DNA of 53,625 nt from Halochromatium salexigens. GTDB lineage: Bacteria; Pseudomonadota; Gammaproteobacteria; Chromatiales; Chromatiaceae. The notes beneath the pieces were generated by a model. That model was not told the origin of the DNA. It made no database searches and worked only from the letters and a program-made list of their open reading frames with translations. Shown in pieces: positions 18,743-26,835 of the stretch (position 1 is the stretch's first letter; the number at the start of each line of letters is the position of its first letter). The position numbers were made by a program, and so were the translations under genes. The stretch covers positions 1 through 53,625 of the forward strand of contig NZ_NHSF01000076.1 in assembly GCF_016653295.1 (NCBI RefSeq), given 5' to 3'.

Positions 18743-19531
18743 ATGCAGACGGGTCTTCAAGCCCTGATCTTTGACGTTGACGGCACCCTGGCCGATACCG
18801 AGCGCGATGGTCATCGCCCCGCCTTCAATGCCGCGTTCGCCGAGGCCGGTCTCGACTGGCACTGGTCGGTGGAGCTGTATGGCGAGCTGCTCGCGGTCAC
18901 CGGTGGCAAGGAGCGCATGCGCCATTATCTGGCCCAGTATCGGCCCGAGTTCGAGGTCGATCGGCAGGCCTATGCGGATGTGGATGCACTGATCGCGCAC
19001 TTGCATCGGCGCAAGACCGAGCACTATGTGGCGCTGCTGGGCAAAGGCGGGATTCCGCTGCGCTCAGGCGTGTTGCGCCTGCTGCGCGAGGCGCATGCGG
19101 CCGGCGTGCGGCTGGCGATCGCCACCACCACCACGCCGGAGAACGTCACCGCACTGCTCGAGTCCGGGCCGGAGCCAGGGCTGGTGGACTGGTTCGAGGT
19201 CATCGCCGCAGGTGATGTGGTGCGCGAGAAGAAACCGGCCCCGGACATCTTCGAGCTGGCGCTGGCGCAGTTGAATCTGCCGGCCTCGGCCTGTGTTGCG
19301 ATCGAGGATTCCGAGAACGGCGTGCGCTCCGCGCTCGGTGCCGGGCTCGAGGCGCTGCTGGTCACCACCAGTTGCTACACGGAAACCCAAGACTTCAGCG
19401 GCGCGACCCTGGTGGTGGATCAGCTCGGCGAGCCCGGTGATCCGGCGCGTGCCGCGCGCGGCGACCTCGGGGGGGCGGAGTATGTCGATCTCGGGGTGCT
19501 GCGCCGGTTGCACGCACAGGTCTTCGGCTGA
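18743..19531 (+). CDS. cbbY: CbbY-type HAD phosphatase (xylulose 1,5-bisphosphate phosphatase)
   Basis: HAD hydrolase of 262 aa. Catalytic [10 protein letters not shown] at 11-20 (Asp11 nucleophile, Asp13 acid/base), cap segment [15 protein letters not shown], and loop [11 protein letters not shown] carrying the lysine are typical of CbbY. CbbY dephosphorylates xylulose 1,5-bisphosphate, a RuBisCO misfire product and inhibitor, so its presence fits a Calvin-cycle autotroph. The C-terminal 40 residues extend slightly past the usual fold. AGGA lies 9 bases before the ATG. No RuBisCO genes are nearby. Another CbbY-like sugar phosphatase activity cannot be excluded. Confidence 0.85.
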   Translation: MQTGLQALIFDVDGTLADTERDGHRPAFNAAFAEAGLDWHWSVELYGELLAVTGGKERMRHYLAQYRPEFEVDRQAYADVDALIAHLHRRKTEHYVALLGKGGIPLRSGVLRLLREAHAAGVRLAIATTTTPENVTALLESGPEPGLVDWFEVIAAGDVVREKKPAPDIFELALAQLNLPASACVAIEDSENGVRSALGAGLEALLVTTSCYTETQDFSGATLVVDQLGEPGDPARAARGDLGGAEYVDLGVLRRLHAQVFG

Positions 19532-19604
19532 GCGTGGAGACAGACCGCGATTGCAGCCATCCATCGCGATGGCGGTCATCCATCAGGTCGAGTACGGAGA
19601 TGGA

Positions 19605-20528
19605 TCACAGGATGAGCGGGATCTGTGCCAACTCGGTCAGCACCCGATCGGGGTCGACGCCGTCGAGCGCGCGATCCTGCTCGCGCAAGCGCAGTGAGCG
19701 CGCATCGCCGGCGAACAGCGCGGTGCGCATGCCGAGCCGGCTGGCCGGCCAGATGTCGTTGCGCCGGTCGTTGCCGACATAGAGCACCTGATCGGGGCGC
19801 AGGCCGTGCTCCCGCGCGAGGCCATTGAGGGCGACCTCATAGGGGGCCGTCGAGGGCTTGGCCTCGCCCAGCGCATAGGACCAGACGCTCAAGGCGGGCT
19901 CGAGCCCTAAGTCGGCCGGCGCTTGCCCGAGCAAGGCCTCCAAGATCAGCGGGGTATAGAACTGGGCGTTGGAGACGATGCCCATCACCAACCCGCGCTG
20001 GCGCAGGGTCGCGAGAAGATCGGCAAGCCCGGGCATGGTCCAGACAGGGTTGCTCCGGCATTCGTACTCGACCGCGATCCGTTGCAGCTGCTGCGGTGTC
20101 GGTTGCAAGCCAACGTCGGCGAGCAGTGTTTCCCAGATTCCGAGGATGTCGACCTCGGGGTAACGGACGCCATTCGTCCGCGCCCGGGCATGCTGGGCTT
20201 GGATCGCCTCATCGAGGTATGCGCCGAGGTCGATGCCGAAGTCGAGTTGGTGCTGCGCCCCGTGCGTCCCGGTCACTGAATGTGCTTCGGTCACTGCGTT
20301 CGGATCGAGTTTGGCCGCGTCGAGGATCTCACCGAGCCGGAGCGCTCGCGCCCGATCCCCGCCGAGCCCGATGTCACCGCTGGCCGAGATCAGCAAGGTG
20401 CCATAGATATCGAACAGCACGGCGCGCGTGCCCGCAAGCGGATCCAACTGGGGCTTGATCGCCGTTGGCATGGGCTGCAGCGGTGTGCAGAGGGCGCGAA
20501 TGCGGGTCAACAGTTTGGGGTCAGTCAT
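19605..20528 (-). CDS. HAD superfamily hydrolase with DxYGT motif I
   Basis: A 307-aa HAD protein. Motif I reads DIYGTLL (residues 40-46), so the usual second Asp (general acid) is Tyr, as in haloacid-dehalogenase-type members rather than classic phosphatases. Motif II is VSNAQ, motif III the lysine in GEAKPS, and motif IV GNDRRNDIWPA. About 35 residues precede motif I. It is the second gene after a glycosyltransferase (38-base gap) on the minus strand. In that setting a sugar-phosphate substrate is possible, but the Tyr substitution leaves the activity open. Confidence 0.8.
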   Translation of the reverse strand: MTDPKLLTRIRALCTPLQPMPTAIKPQLDPLAGTRAVLFDIYGTLLISASGDIGLGGDRARALRLGEILDAAKLDPNAVTEAHSVTGTHGAQHQLDFGIDLGAYLDEAIQAQHARARTNGVRYPEVDILGIWETLLADVGLQPTPQQLQRIAVEYECRSNPVWTMPGLADLLATLRQRGLVMGIVSNAQFYTPLILEALLGQAPADLGLEPALSVWSYALGEAKPSTAPYEVALNGLAREHGLRPDQVLYVGNDRRNDIWPASRLGMRTALFAGDARSLRLREQDRALDGVDPDRVLTELAQIPLIL

Positions 20529-20566
20529 GCGGATACCTCGGAGTGATGGTGATGATCCCAGCCTCT

Positions 20567-22060
20567 TCAGGTGCGCAACAGATAGAGCCGTTCGGGCGCC
20601 TGGAAACGAGTGATCAGCGCCTGACCATCGGCCCGATCGCGCACGGGCGCGCTTGGCGCGGCGAGCAGGGCGCGGTAGATCACCTCCAGTCGGCGCCGAT
20701 AGCCGTCGAGCAGGTACTCACGTTCGACGACCGCGCGATTGTACGCGATCCGATCCGCATCCGCCGCGAGTGGCGGAGTGGTCGCGTCGAGCGCGGAGCG
20801 GGCAGTCGGATCAGCGCGCAGATGCCGCAGCACCTCGGCTTGGGCGACCTCATCGAGCCGGCCGACGTCGATCCGTGCCTGGTCGTCGACGGCTGCCGCC
20901 CAGGCGCGGGCCAGGTCATCGCCATCGCGCACGCGACCATAGGCGCGGGCGGTGGCGGCGAGCGCGGTGTCCATGCGCTGGCGCAGCGCGCTAGCGTCCA
21001 GCCACGCCAGCGGCACCGGTAGGCGCTGATAGAGTCCGCCAAGGTCGATGCCTTCGGCGCTGAAATCGGCGGTGATCTCCGGCAGATCGCGACCGGCGAG
21101 GGGGCGGCCGATCAGCCAGGGCTCGAGGAACGCGAGGCCGAAGCCCTCGCCGACGCTGGTGCTGATCAGCGCATGGCTGGAGGCGAGCAGGGCGGCGAAG
21201 TCGTCGCCACGGGCGCCGAGTTCGAAATCGACGGGCAGCGCCAGTTCCTGCGCCAACGCGACCCAGCGCGCATAGCGCGGCTGCTCGAGGGGATTGTGCG
21301 GCGCTTGGGTGGTCGCGAAGCGCTCCTCGGGGCCGGCCAGCGCGGCCCAGAACAGCAGCTCGCCGAGATTCTTGCGGCGGATGGCGCGGGTTGGATAGAG
21401 CCAGCGGCGGTGATCGAGCCTGGTAATAGCGCGGCCACGCCTGGCGCTGGTCTCGCTGCCGGCTTCGGGGGCTGCTTCGGCGGCGAACGAGACCGCGTTC
21501 GGCAGTCGGTGACGTTGTGCGTCGGGCACGCCGGCGGCGGCCAGGAAACGATCATCGCGCGCGTTCAGCGTTGCATAGTGGATCTGTGGCGCGAGCGGGT
21601 AGAGCCGGGCCGCGAGTGCTGCACCATCTTGGGCGCCCAGGGTCTCGAGCATGCGCCGGTAGAGGGCAGGGCGGCCATCCTCGGCGAAATCGTGCGGCTG
21701 CAGTAGCAGCGCCTGACCGGCCTCGGCGAGCCCGAGAAGCGCGTCGGGCAGCGCCAGATGCTTGCCCAGGCAATGATTGTGGACATGCCAGAGGTCCGGC
21801 GCGCCGCCGAGCGCACGTTGCGCGGCCTGCTCCATGGCGCGCTGTAACGCGCGCGGCCCCATGGGCTCGCGCTGCTCCTCGTAGCCAAGCGCGGGGATGA
21901 CCTCGATGCGGGCGGCGAGGAGCGCGCCTGCTCGTTGCGGCGGTTCACCGCTGAGCACCGCGACCTGGTGGCCGGCGGTCGCCAAGGCCGCGCAGGCGTG
22001 CTGGATGACGCGAGTGACGCCGCCGGTTCGCAGATGAAAATGGACGATCGCGATGCGCAT
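20567..22060 (-). CDS. Glycosyltransferase, GT-B fold (family 4-like)
   Basis: A 497-aa retaining-type glycosyltransferase. The N-terminus MRIAIVHFHLRTGGVTRV carries the glycine-rich acceptor loop of GT-B enzymes, and EGFGLAFLEPWLIGRP near residue 315 holds the E-x7-E nucleotide-sugar motif. A C-terminal extension of about 130 residues beyond the usual fold has no recognised domain. It is divergent from another glycosyltransferase (22203) across 142 bases and is followed by the DxYGT HAD gene. With the GH13 phosphorylase nearby, synthesis of a glucosylated small molecule is plausible; donor and acceptor are unknown. Confidence 0.8.
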   Translation of the reverse strand: MRIAIVHFHLRTGGVTRVIQHACAALATAGHQVAVLSGEPPQRAGALLAARIEVIPALGYEEQREPMGPRALQRAMEQAAQRALGGAPDLWHVHNHCLGKHLALPDALLGLAEAGQALLLQPHDFAEDGRPALYRRMLETLGAQDGAALAARLYPLAPQIHYATLNARDDRFLAAAGVPDAQRHRLPNAVSFAAEAAPEAGSETSARRGRAITRLDHRRWLYPTRAIRRKNLGELLFWAALAGPEERFATTQAPHNPLEQPRYARWVALAQELALPVDFELGARGDDFAALLASSHALISTSVGEGFGLAFLEPWLIGRPLAGRDLPEITADFSAEGIDLGGLYQRLPVPLAWLDASALRQRMDTALAATARAYGRVRDGDDLARAWAAAVDDQARIDVGRLDEVAQAEVLRHLRADPTARSALDATTPPLAADADRIAYNRAVVEREYLLDGYRRRLEVIYRALLAAPSAPVRDRADGQALITRFQAPERLYLLRT

Positions 22061-22202
22061 GCTGTGGGATCATAGCCCGAATCGCCGGTCGGGTTGAGCA
22101 GGGCGCGATGACCGTTTCAACGACCGCGATCATCGACGCGGGCCGATCGCGTTATGCTCAGCCATCGGGCCATCGGGCACAGGTTATGCACAAGCAGATG
22201 AT

Positions 22203-23471
22203 ATGAAGCAACCGGAAAAGATCGGCTTTGTCTCGACCCGCTTCGCCGGCACTGACGGCGTCTCGTTGGAAGCGGCGAAATGGGCCGAGGTGCTCTGGCA
22301 GAGCGGGCATGTGAGCGCCTGGTACGCCGGGGTGCTGGATCGCGATCCGGCGATGAGCCTCTGCATCCCGGAGGCCTTCTTCGATCATGCCGAAAACCAA
22401 TGGATCACCGCCCAGCTCTGGGGGCGGACCCGCCGCAGCCCCGAGGTCAGCCGCCGCATCCATGCGCTGGCGGCCTATCTGAAATCGACGCTCTATGAAT
22501 TCCGCGCGCGCTTCGATCTCGATGTGCTGATCATCGAGAACGCGCTCACCATCCCGATGCACATCCCGCTCGGGGTCGCGATCACTGAGTTCTTGCTCGA
22601 GACCGGCATGCCGGCGATCGCCCATCACCACGATTTCATGTGGGAGCGCCAGCGCTTCCAGATCTCGGCGGTCGATGACTATCTGGAGATGGCCTTCCCG
22701 CCGCGCGTGCCGCAGCTCCAGCATGTGGTGATCAATCAGGCCGCGCGCGAGGAGATCGCCTGGCGCAAGGGCCTGCCGAGCATCCTGGTGCCCAATGTCT
22801 TCGACTTCGAGCATCCGCCCGGTCCGCCGGACGCCTATTCGGCCGATGTGCGCGAGGCGCTCGGGCTGCTGGCGGAGGATCGCCTGATCCTGCAGCCGAC
22901 CCGCATCGTGCCGCGCAAGGGCATCGAGAACGCGATCCATCTGATCCGCCGGCTCAAGCTCGCGCGCGCGCATCTGGTGATCTCGCATCAGAGCGGTGAC
23001 GAAGGCTTTGAGTACGAGCGCCAGATCCAGCAGCTCGCCCAGGATGAAGGCGTCTCGCTGAAGCTGTTCGGCGAGCGCATGGCCGATCGGCGCCAGCTCG
23101 ATCAGAACGGACAGAAGGTCTATGTGCTCAGCGATCTCTATCCGCACGCTGATTTGGTGACCTTCCCGAGTCTCTACGAGGGTTTCGGCAATGCGCTGCT
23201 GGAGGCGATCTACTTCCGGCTGCCAATCGTGATCGGGCGCTACAGCGTCTATCAGCGCGATATCGAGCCCAAGGGCTTCCGGCTGCCGGTCATCGATGGG
23301 GTCATCGATCAGTCCACCGTCGAGCAGACGCGGCTGATCCTGGCCGATGCCGAGCATCGTGGTGCGCTGGTCGAGCACAATTATCAGGTGGCCAGGCGCT
23401 TCTACAGCTATCGCGTGCTGCGCGACAGCCTGAGCGGCATGATCAACAACCTGCGCAATAGGACGGGGTGA
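22203..23471 (+). CDS. Glycosyltransferase family 4 protein
   Basis: A 422-aa GT-B enzyme. The acceptor-side N-terminus is KIGFVSTRFAGTDGVSLEAA. The C-terminal half has TRIVPRKGIENAIHLI and the E-x7-E motif in EGFGNALLEAIYF near residue 325. The metal-like AHHHDFMWER loop at 140-150 is shared with sucrose-phosphate-synthase-like and glucosylglycerate-type GT4 enzymes. It lies 3 bases upstream of the GH13 phosphorylase, so the two are co-translated and probably act on the same glycoside. Which glycoside (glucosylglycerate, mannosylglucosylglycerate, other) cannot be decided from sequence alone. Confidence 0.82.
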   Translation: MKQPEKIGFVSTRFAGTDGVSLEAAKWAEVLWQSGHVSAWYAGVLDRDPAMSLCIPEAFFDHAENQWITAQLWGRTRRSPEVSRRIHALAAYLKSTLYEFRARFDLDVLIIENALTIPMHIPLGVAITEFLLETGMPAIAHHHDFMWERQRFQISAVDDYLEMAFPPRVPQLQHVVINQAAREEIAWRKGLPSILVPNVFDFEHPPGPPDAYSADVREALGLLAEDRLILQPTRIVPRKGIENAIHLIRRLKLARAHLVISHQSGDEGFEYERQIQQLAQDEGVSLKLFGERMADRRQLDQNGQKVYVLSDLYPHADLVTFPSLYEGFGNALLEAIYFRLPIVIGRYSVYQRDIEPKGFRLPVIDGVIDQSTVEQTRLILADAEHRGALVEHNYQVARRFYSYRVLRDSLSGMINNLRNRTG

Positions 23472-23474
23472 GCC

Positions 23475-25226
23475 ATGTTCGTGGTCGATCGGCGCCTCTA
23501 TGAGCGCATCCAAGAACGCCTGCGGCGCCTCTATGGCGCGCCAGCGCTACCGCGCTTGATGGATCGGCTGCAGCTGATCATCGGCCGCTACGGTGTCGGT
23601 GCCGAGTGTCCACCGGAGGCGGCCGGTTGCGCGCCCTGGGATCAGACCGACGCGGTGCTGATCACCTATGGCGACATGGTCTGCGCCCAGCATGAGGCGC
23701 CGTTGGCAACGCTGCGCCGATTCCTCGAGCAGCGGGTCGGCACGGCGATCTCGACGCTGCATCTGTTACCCTGCTTTCCGTATAGCTCCGATGATGGCTT
23801 TGCGGTGATCGACTATCGGCGGGTCGACCCCGCCCTGGGGGATTGGCCGCAGGTCGATGCCTTGGCCGAGGACTATCGGCTGATGCTGGATCTGGTGATC
23901 AACCATGTCTCGAGCCAGAGCCGATGGTTTCGCGCCTACACCAATGGCATGGCGCCGGAGCGCCATTATTTCCTCGAGGTCGATCCCAAGGCCGATCTCT
24001 CGCGCGTGGTGCGCCCGCGCACATCAAAGCTGCTGCGCTCGGTGCAGACGCCCGCCGGCGAGCGCCATGTCTGGGCGACCTTCGGTCAGGATCAGATCGA
24101 TGTCGATTTCAGCAATCCGGATGTGCTGTTCGAGTATCTCGATATCCTGCTGTTCTATGTCCACCACGGTGCCCAGATCATCCGCCTGGATGCGATCGCC
24201 TATCTCTGGAAGCAGCTCGGCAGCCCCTGTATCCACCTGCCGCAGACCCATGAAGTGGTCAAGCTGCTGCGGGATCTGCTCAATCTGGTGGCGCCAACCG
24301 TGCTGCTGATGACCGAGACCAATGTCCCGCATGCCGAGAACATCAGCTATTTCGGCCAGGGTGACGAGGCGCACTTGGTCTATCAATTCAGCCTGCCGCC
24401 GCTGCTCTTGCATGCGATGCACAGCGGCAATGGGCGCTATCTGAGCGAGTGGGCCGCGCAACTGGCGCCGCCGCCCGCCGGCTGCACCTACCTCAACTTC
24501 ACCGCCTCGCATGATGGGATTGGGGTGCGCCCGCTCGAGGGGTTGCTGCCGCAAGCCCAGCTCGACGGGTTGGTCGCGGCGATGGAGGAACGTGGCGGGT
24601 TGATCTCGCGGCGCAGTCATCCGGATGGCTCGGCCACGCCCTATGAACTCAATATCACCTACTTCGATGCGGTTGGCGTGCCAGGGGATCAGGCGACTTC
24701 GATCCTGCGTTTTCTCTGCGCCCAGACCATCGCCCTGAGTCTGCAGGGCATTCCGGGGATCTATTTCAACAGCCTGCTCGGGGCCTCGAACAACCTGCGC
24801 GGCGCCGAGCAAAGTGGCCGTGCGCGGAGCATCAACCGACAGAAATGGGCGCTGCCTGAACTCGAGGCGATGTTGGGCGCGTCATCGACGCATCAGGCGC
24901 GGCAACTGTTGCCGGAATATCTGCGGCGGCTTAGGATTCGCCAGGCGCAGCCCGCGTTTCATCCAGAGGGGGCACAGCGCGTGCTGGAGCTGCCGGCGGG
25001 GCTGTTTGGCGTCTGCCGGTTCGCGCCCGATGGTCGCCAAACCCTGTGGATGGTGGCCAATCTGACCGGCGCGCCGATCCAGCTCGGTTTCGGGCGCCTG
25101 GCGCGGCGTGCGCGCGAGCGGCGCTGGGCCGAGCTGATCGGGGGTTGGCGCCAGAGCGGCGATCAGCTGCCGAGCCGCTTCGAACTCGAGCCCTATCAGG
25201 TCGCCTGGCTGGTTGACCAGGCTTGA
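23475..25226 (+). CDS. GH13_18 sugar phosphorylase, glucosylglycerate phosphorylase-like
   Basis: Retaining phosphorylase of 583 aa in the sucrose-phosphorylase subfamily of GH13. Catalytic residues are visible: nucleophile Asp239 (IIRLDAIAYLW), acid/base Glu281 (LMTETNVPH) and Asp347 (ASHDGIGVRPLEG). The segment FPYSSDDGFAVIDY at 101-114 and SPCIHLPQTHEVVKLLRD are characteristic of the glucosylglycerate phosphorylase (YcjM-like) branch rather than true sucrose phosphorylase. It would split glucosylglycerate with phosphate into glucose 1-phosphate and glycerate. Starts 3 bases after the glycosyltransferase stop. Sucrose or glucosylglycerol as substrate remains possible. Confidence 0.8.
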   Translation: MFVVDRRLYERIQERLRRLYGAPALPRLMDRLQLIIGRYGVGAECPPEAAGCAPWDQTDAVLITYGDMVCAQHEAPLATLRRFLEQRVGTAISTLHLLPCFPYSSDDGFAVIDYRRVDPALGDWPQVDALAEDYRLMLDLVINHVSSQSRWFRAYTNGMAPERHYFLEVDPKADLSRVVRPRTSKLLRSVQTPAGERHVWATFGQDQIDVDFSNPDVLFEYLDILLFYVHHGAQIIRLDAIAYLWKQLGSPCIHLPQTHEVVKLLRDLLNLVAPTVLLMTETNVPHAENISYFGQGDEAHLVYQFSLPPLLLHAMHSGNGRYLSEWAAQLAPPPAGCTYLNFTASHDGIGVRPLEGLLPQAQLDGLVAAMEERGGLISRRSHPDGSATPYELNITYFDAVGVPGDQATSILRFLCAQTIALSLQGIPGIYFNSLLGASNNLRGAEQSGRARSINRQKWALPELEAMLGASSTHQARQLLPEYLRRLRIRQAQPAFHPEGAQRVLELPAGLFGVCRFAPDGRQTLWMVANLTGAPIQLGFGRLARRARERRWAELIGGWRQSGDQLPSRFELEPYQVAWLVDQA

Positions 25227-25272
25227 ACAGGCTCCCGAACGTTTTATGCTCTTGCCATCGCTATCGCTTGCC

Positions 25273-25593
25273 ATGAACGTGCCATCGCTTGTGCAATCAC
25301 GCCGCGCATTCTGTCGCCTGGGCCGCTTGCCGCTGGTGCTGTTAGCGCTGGCAGCCTTGGGGCTGGTGCTGGTTGGCTGCGCAGGCACGGGTGGCGACAC
25401 TGACGATCTCATACATGTGAGCTGCTTGCAGGTGCCTCAGCCTGGTCGTTGCAGCAAACCGCGAGCGGCCTTCTATTACGACTATCAAACGGACAGCTGC
25501 AAAGCCTTCGCGCGTGGTGTCTGCGATCCGAGCTGGCCCTTCCGTTCGATGCGCGACTGCGTCAAGGCCTGCGGCGGAAAGCCCGTGCCTTAA
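25273..25593 (+). CDS. Lipoprotein with a Kunitz/BPTI-type domain
   Basis: A 106-aa exported protein. The N-terminus has SRRAFCR at 9-15 (twin-arginine-like), a hydrophobic stretch at 20-34 and a lipobox ending at Cys36, so export by Tat or Sec as a lipoprotein is predicted. Residues 51-102 carry six cysteines (51, 60, 76, 84, 96, 100) spaced 8, 15, 7, 11 and 3 residues apart. Bovine trypsin inhibitor has 8, 15, 7, 12 and 3. Conserved Kunitz positions are kept: Gly before Cys60, FYYDY, F before ARGVC, FRSMRDC and the final CGG. The reactive-site P1 position after Cys60 is Ser. Kunitz domains are common in animals and rare in bacteria. ATG 25246 is an alternative start. Confidence 0.8.
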   Translation: MNVPSLVQSRRAFCRLGRLPLVLLALAALGLVLVGCAGTGGDTDDLIHVSCLQVPQPGRCSKPRAAFYYDYQTDSCKAFARGVCDPSWPFRSMRDCVKACGGKPVP

Positions 25594-25599
25594 GGCCGC

Positions 25600-26085
25600 T
25601 TAGGTCAGCGGCTCGAGGTGCAAGTGACGGTGCTCGCTGTCGCCCTCGGCGGCATCGGTGCCGTGGCGATGGGCTTGCTCGCGGGCGCTGACCGGGAGCA
25701 GGGCGAGGTTGCCGTGATGCACGCCCGGTTGGGCCATGACGGTGTCGGCGAAGGCTCGCACCCGGTTGCTCGGGCCGCGCAGGATCACCGTCTCGAGGCA
25801 GTGAGCGTGGCTCAGGTGCACGTGCATGGTCGAGACCGTGAGGTCGTGGTGGTCATGCTGCGCGCTGGTCAGGCGCGCGGCGAGTTCGCGCTCGTGGTGA
25901 TTGTAGACGTAGCTCAGGGTCGCGATGCAATCGCCCTCGGGCTGCGTGCTGAGCTGTTCGTGCTGCAGGCGCTCGCGGATCAGATCGCGGATGGCCTCGG
26001 AGCGGTTGCCATAGCCGCGCTTGGCCATGTAGCCCTCGAAGGCGTCGGTGAGCGGGTCGTCGAGTGTGATGGTGATGCGGTGCAT
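25600..26085 (-). CDS. nikR: Nickel-responsive regulator NikR
   Basis: Ribbon-helix-helix repressor with a C-terminal ACT-like nickel-binding domain. From ATG 26085 the protein has 161 aa. Residues 1-40 form the DNA-binding part (MHRITITLDDPL, GNRSEAIRDLIRE). Nickel ligands H88, H90 and C96 lie in STMHVHLSHAHCLE, with the fourth His among 77-80. A C-terminal tail of about 25 residues with six histidines (HRH, EHRHLH) exceeds the usual length and may bind metal. Frame extension to 26826 is rejected because it overlaps nikM. Divergent from the nikM operon, whose promoter holds a NikR-type operator. Confidence 0.94.
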   Translation of the reverse strand: MHRITITLDDPLTDAFEGYMAKRGYGNRSEAIRDLIRERLQHEQLSTQPEGDCIATLSYVYNHHERELAARLTSAQHDHHDLTVSTMHVHLSHAHCLETVILRGPSNRVRAFADTVMAQPGVHHGNLALLPVSAREQAHRHGTDAAEGDSEHRHLHLEPLT

Positions 26086-26153
26086 GGTTCGGTTGCTTGT
26101 CTGATGGTTGCCTGGCGGCCTGGTCGGGTGACGCGGATGCAGGGGTGATGCTG

Positions 26154-26181
26154 GTATGATCATCTCATCATTTTTGCTTAC
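26154..26181. promoter_or_regulatory. Candidate NikR operator upstream of nikM
   Basis: GTATGA (26154-26159), exactly 16 bases, then GCTTAC (26176-26181). This matches the Escherichia coli operator GTATGA-N16-TCATAC at 10 of 12 positions with the correct spacing. It ends 12 bases before the nikM ATG and lies 69 bases from the nikR start, so bound NikR could block transcription or translation initiation of the nickel importer and perhaps autoregulate nikR. Confidence 0.7.
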
Positions 26182-26193
26182 TCTTCGCTTCAC

Positions 26194-26835
26194 ATGGCTC
26201 ATATCCCTGATGGCGTGCTCTCGGCGCCCGTGCTCATCAGTGGCGCCTTGGTCTCCACCGGGCTGCTTGGCGTGGCTTTGCGCCGCCTGCGCGAGGCGGA
26301 GCTGCCACAGGCGGCGGTGCTGGCGGCGGCCTTTTTCGTCGCCTCGCTGATCAGCGTGCCGCTCGGCCCGAGCAGTGTCCACCTGTTGCTGAACGGGTTG
26401 ATGGGGTTGCTGCTGGGCTGGGCGGCGGTGCCGGCGATCTTCGTCGCGCTGCTGCTCCAGGCGGTGTTCTTCGGCTTTGGCGGCCTGCTGGTGCTGGGCG
26501 TCAATACCCTCAATCTCGCGCTGCCGGCGCTGCTCGTCGCGCGCTTGTTGAGGCCCATGTTGCAACGCATGGCGGAGCTCTCCAGTCCACAGCAACGCCG
26601 AGCCTTGATGATCGGTGGCACCGCCGGGGTGCTCGCCGTGCTGCTCACGGGGCTCATGCTCGCGGCGAGCCTGGTGCTCAGTGGCGAGGCATTCTGGCCG
26701 GCGGCGCGCGTCATCGTCCTCAGCTTCATCCCGCTGGCGCTGATCGAAGGACTGGTGACCGGCATCGTGGTCGCTTTTTTGCTGCGGGTCGAGCCGGCAT
26801 TGCTGCGACTGGACGGAGGTCGACATGGCGCGTGA
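26194..26835 (+). CDS. nikM: Nickel ECF-type transporter substrate-capture subunit NikM (CbiM family)
   Basis: Membrane S-component of an energy-coupling-factor nickel importer. The 213-aa protein starts MAHIPDGVLS, the CbiM/NikM signature whose N-terminal residues and His take part in metal binding. About six hydrophobic segments follow, with LGVNTLNLALPALL as the conserved central motif. Nickel rather than cobalt is supported by the divergent nikR and the NikR operator just upstream. The stop overlaps the next gene by 11 bases. Confidence 0.9.
   Translation: MAHIPDGVLSAPVLISGALVSTGLLGVALRRLREAELPQAAVLAAAFFVASLISVPLGPSSVHLLLNGLMGLLLGWAAVPAIFVALLLQAVFFGFGGLLVLGVNTLNLALPALLVARLLRPMLQRMAELSSPQQRRALMIGGTAGVLAVLLTGLMLAASLVLSGEAFWPAARVIVLSFIPLALIEGLVTGIVVAFLLRVEPALLRLDGGRHGA

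Noticed and set aside
26086-26826. Upstream extension of the nikR frame to 408 codons
   Set aside because: It runs antisense through nikM and the extra residues are Arg/Gln/His-rich without homology; ATG 26085 begins the true RHH domain.
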